Of a stretch of 6,584 nt of DNA, positions 6,439 to 6,584 are shown piece after piece (position 1 is the first letter of the stretch; each line of letters opens with the position of its first letter). Source of the stretch: an uncultured Lachnospiraceae bacterium (GTDB lineage Bacteria > Bacillota > Clostridia > Lachnospirales > Lachnospiraceae); NCBI GenBank assembly GCA_910585635.1, contig CAJUFE010000096.1:1-6584 (forward strand), read 5' to 3'. Below the pieces are notes generated by a model that was not told the origin of the DNA, searched no databases, and saw only the letters and a list, made by a program, of their open reading frames with translations. A program made the position numbers and the translations under genes.

Positions 6439-6459
6439 CCGGCTATGCACCTATACCTA

Positions 6460-6573
6460 TCCCACCGCGGACCTTTTGACCCACCTGTGCAAAGTAACCC
6501 GCATCGGTTACTTTGCACACCCACGCCATGGAGTCCTATCGCATAGAGATGTCGCAAGGGGTCCGCTGCGGGA
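6460..6573. repeat. Large imperfect inverted-repeat structure after the Na/Pi cotransporter gene
   Basis: An outer stem pairs 6460-6473 with 6560-6573 at 12 of 14 positions, including seven perfect pairs (GCGGACC/GGTCCGC). Enclosed are a perfect 14-bp hairpin at 6486-6519 and a small CTAT/ATAG hairpin at 6536-6546, giving a three-way-junction-like fold of about 114 bases. This could be a dispersed palindromic repeat, a small non-autonomous mobile element or a structured RNA. The surrounding 6439-6584 region has no other convincing content. Confidence 0.5.
6486..6519. terminator. Perfect 14-bp hairpin, possible bidirectional transcription stop
   Basis: TGTGCAAAGTAACC (6486-6499) and GGTTACTTTGCACA (6506-6519) are exact reverse complements with a six-base loop, 47 bases after the stop codon of the Na/Pi cotransporter gene. 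Its strength and position suit a terminator or 3'-end stabiliser. No T-run follows on either strand, so a classical intrinsic terminator is doubtful. Confidence 0.4.
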
Positions 6574-6584
6574 GGGGCATGTCA

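Noticed and set aside
5886..6557. Minus-strand open frame (223 codons) opposite the PhoU-like domain
   Set aside because: Antisense to a clear PhoU-like coding region; Ser/Arg-rich with no domain, and its start lies inside the terminal inverted-repeat structure.

Overview
The window is a GC-rich bacterial segment. Its strong AGGAGG-type ribosome binding sites, short intergenic gaps and protein families suggest a clostridial Bacillota, perhaps a Lachnospiraceae-like gut organism. That assignment is inference from style and content, because no taxonomic marker gene is present.

Layout. Four genes lie on the minus strand and read leftward from about 4285 to the left edge. In transcription order they are: a metal-dependent amidohydrolase (3116-4285), two tandem paralogous D-isomer-specific 2-hydroxyacid dehydrogenases (2061-3092 and 1012-2043, both exactly 343 residues from their RBS-supported starts), and the N-terminal part of a peptide-type (DppB/OppB-like) ABC transporter permease (start at 962, running off the left edge). 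Gaps of 23, 17 and 49 bp with the same orientation make one operon likely. A 407-bp intergenic region (4286-4692) holds two inverted repeats in the leader of the amidohydrolase operon and an AT-rich divergent promoter zone. On the other side, a Na/Pi-cotransporter family protein with a C-terminal PhoU-like domain reads rightward (4693-6438). It is followed by a large foldable inverted-repeat structure (6460-6573).

How the genes may work together. A peptide-class importer, a cytoplasmic amidohydrolase and two 2-hydroxyacid/2-ketoacid oxidoreductases suggest uptake and breakdown of an amide-linked compound that yields a 2-keto or 2-hydroxy acid. No substrate can be read from the sequence. The phosphate transporter is divergent and probably functionally separate.

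Most unusual points: (i) the permease carries an extra N-terminal region of about 165 residues with two predicted membrane segments around a charged helical stretch; (ii) the permease reading frame leaves its family pattern at about position 44, where composition drops to about 32% GC and a TG-starting, IS-end-like sequence begins, suggesting interruption by a mobile element or an assembly junction; (iii) the two dehydrogenases keep the same catalytic triad but differ at the cofactor-selecting position (Asp194 versus Asn194); (iv) a perfect 14-bp stem sits inside an outer imperfect stem after the phosphate transporter gene and may be a dispersed repeat or structured RNA. I see no tRNA, rRNA or CRISPR array.
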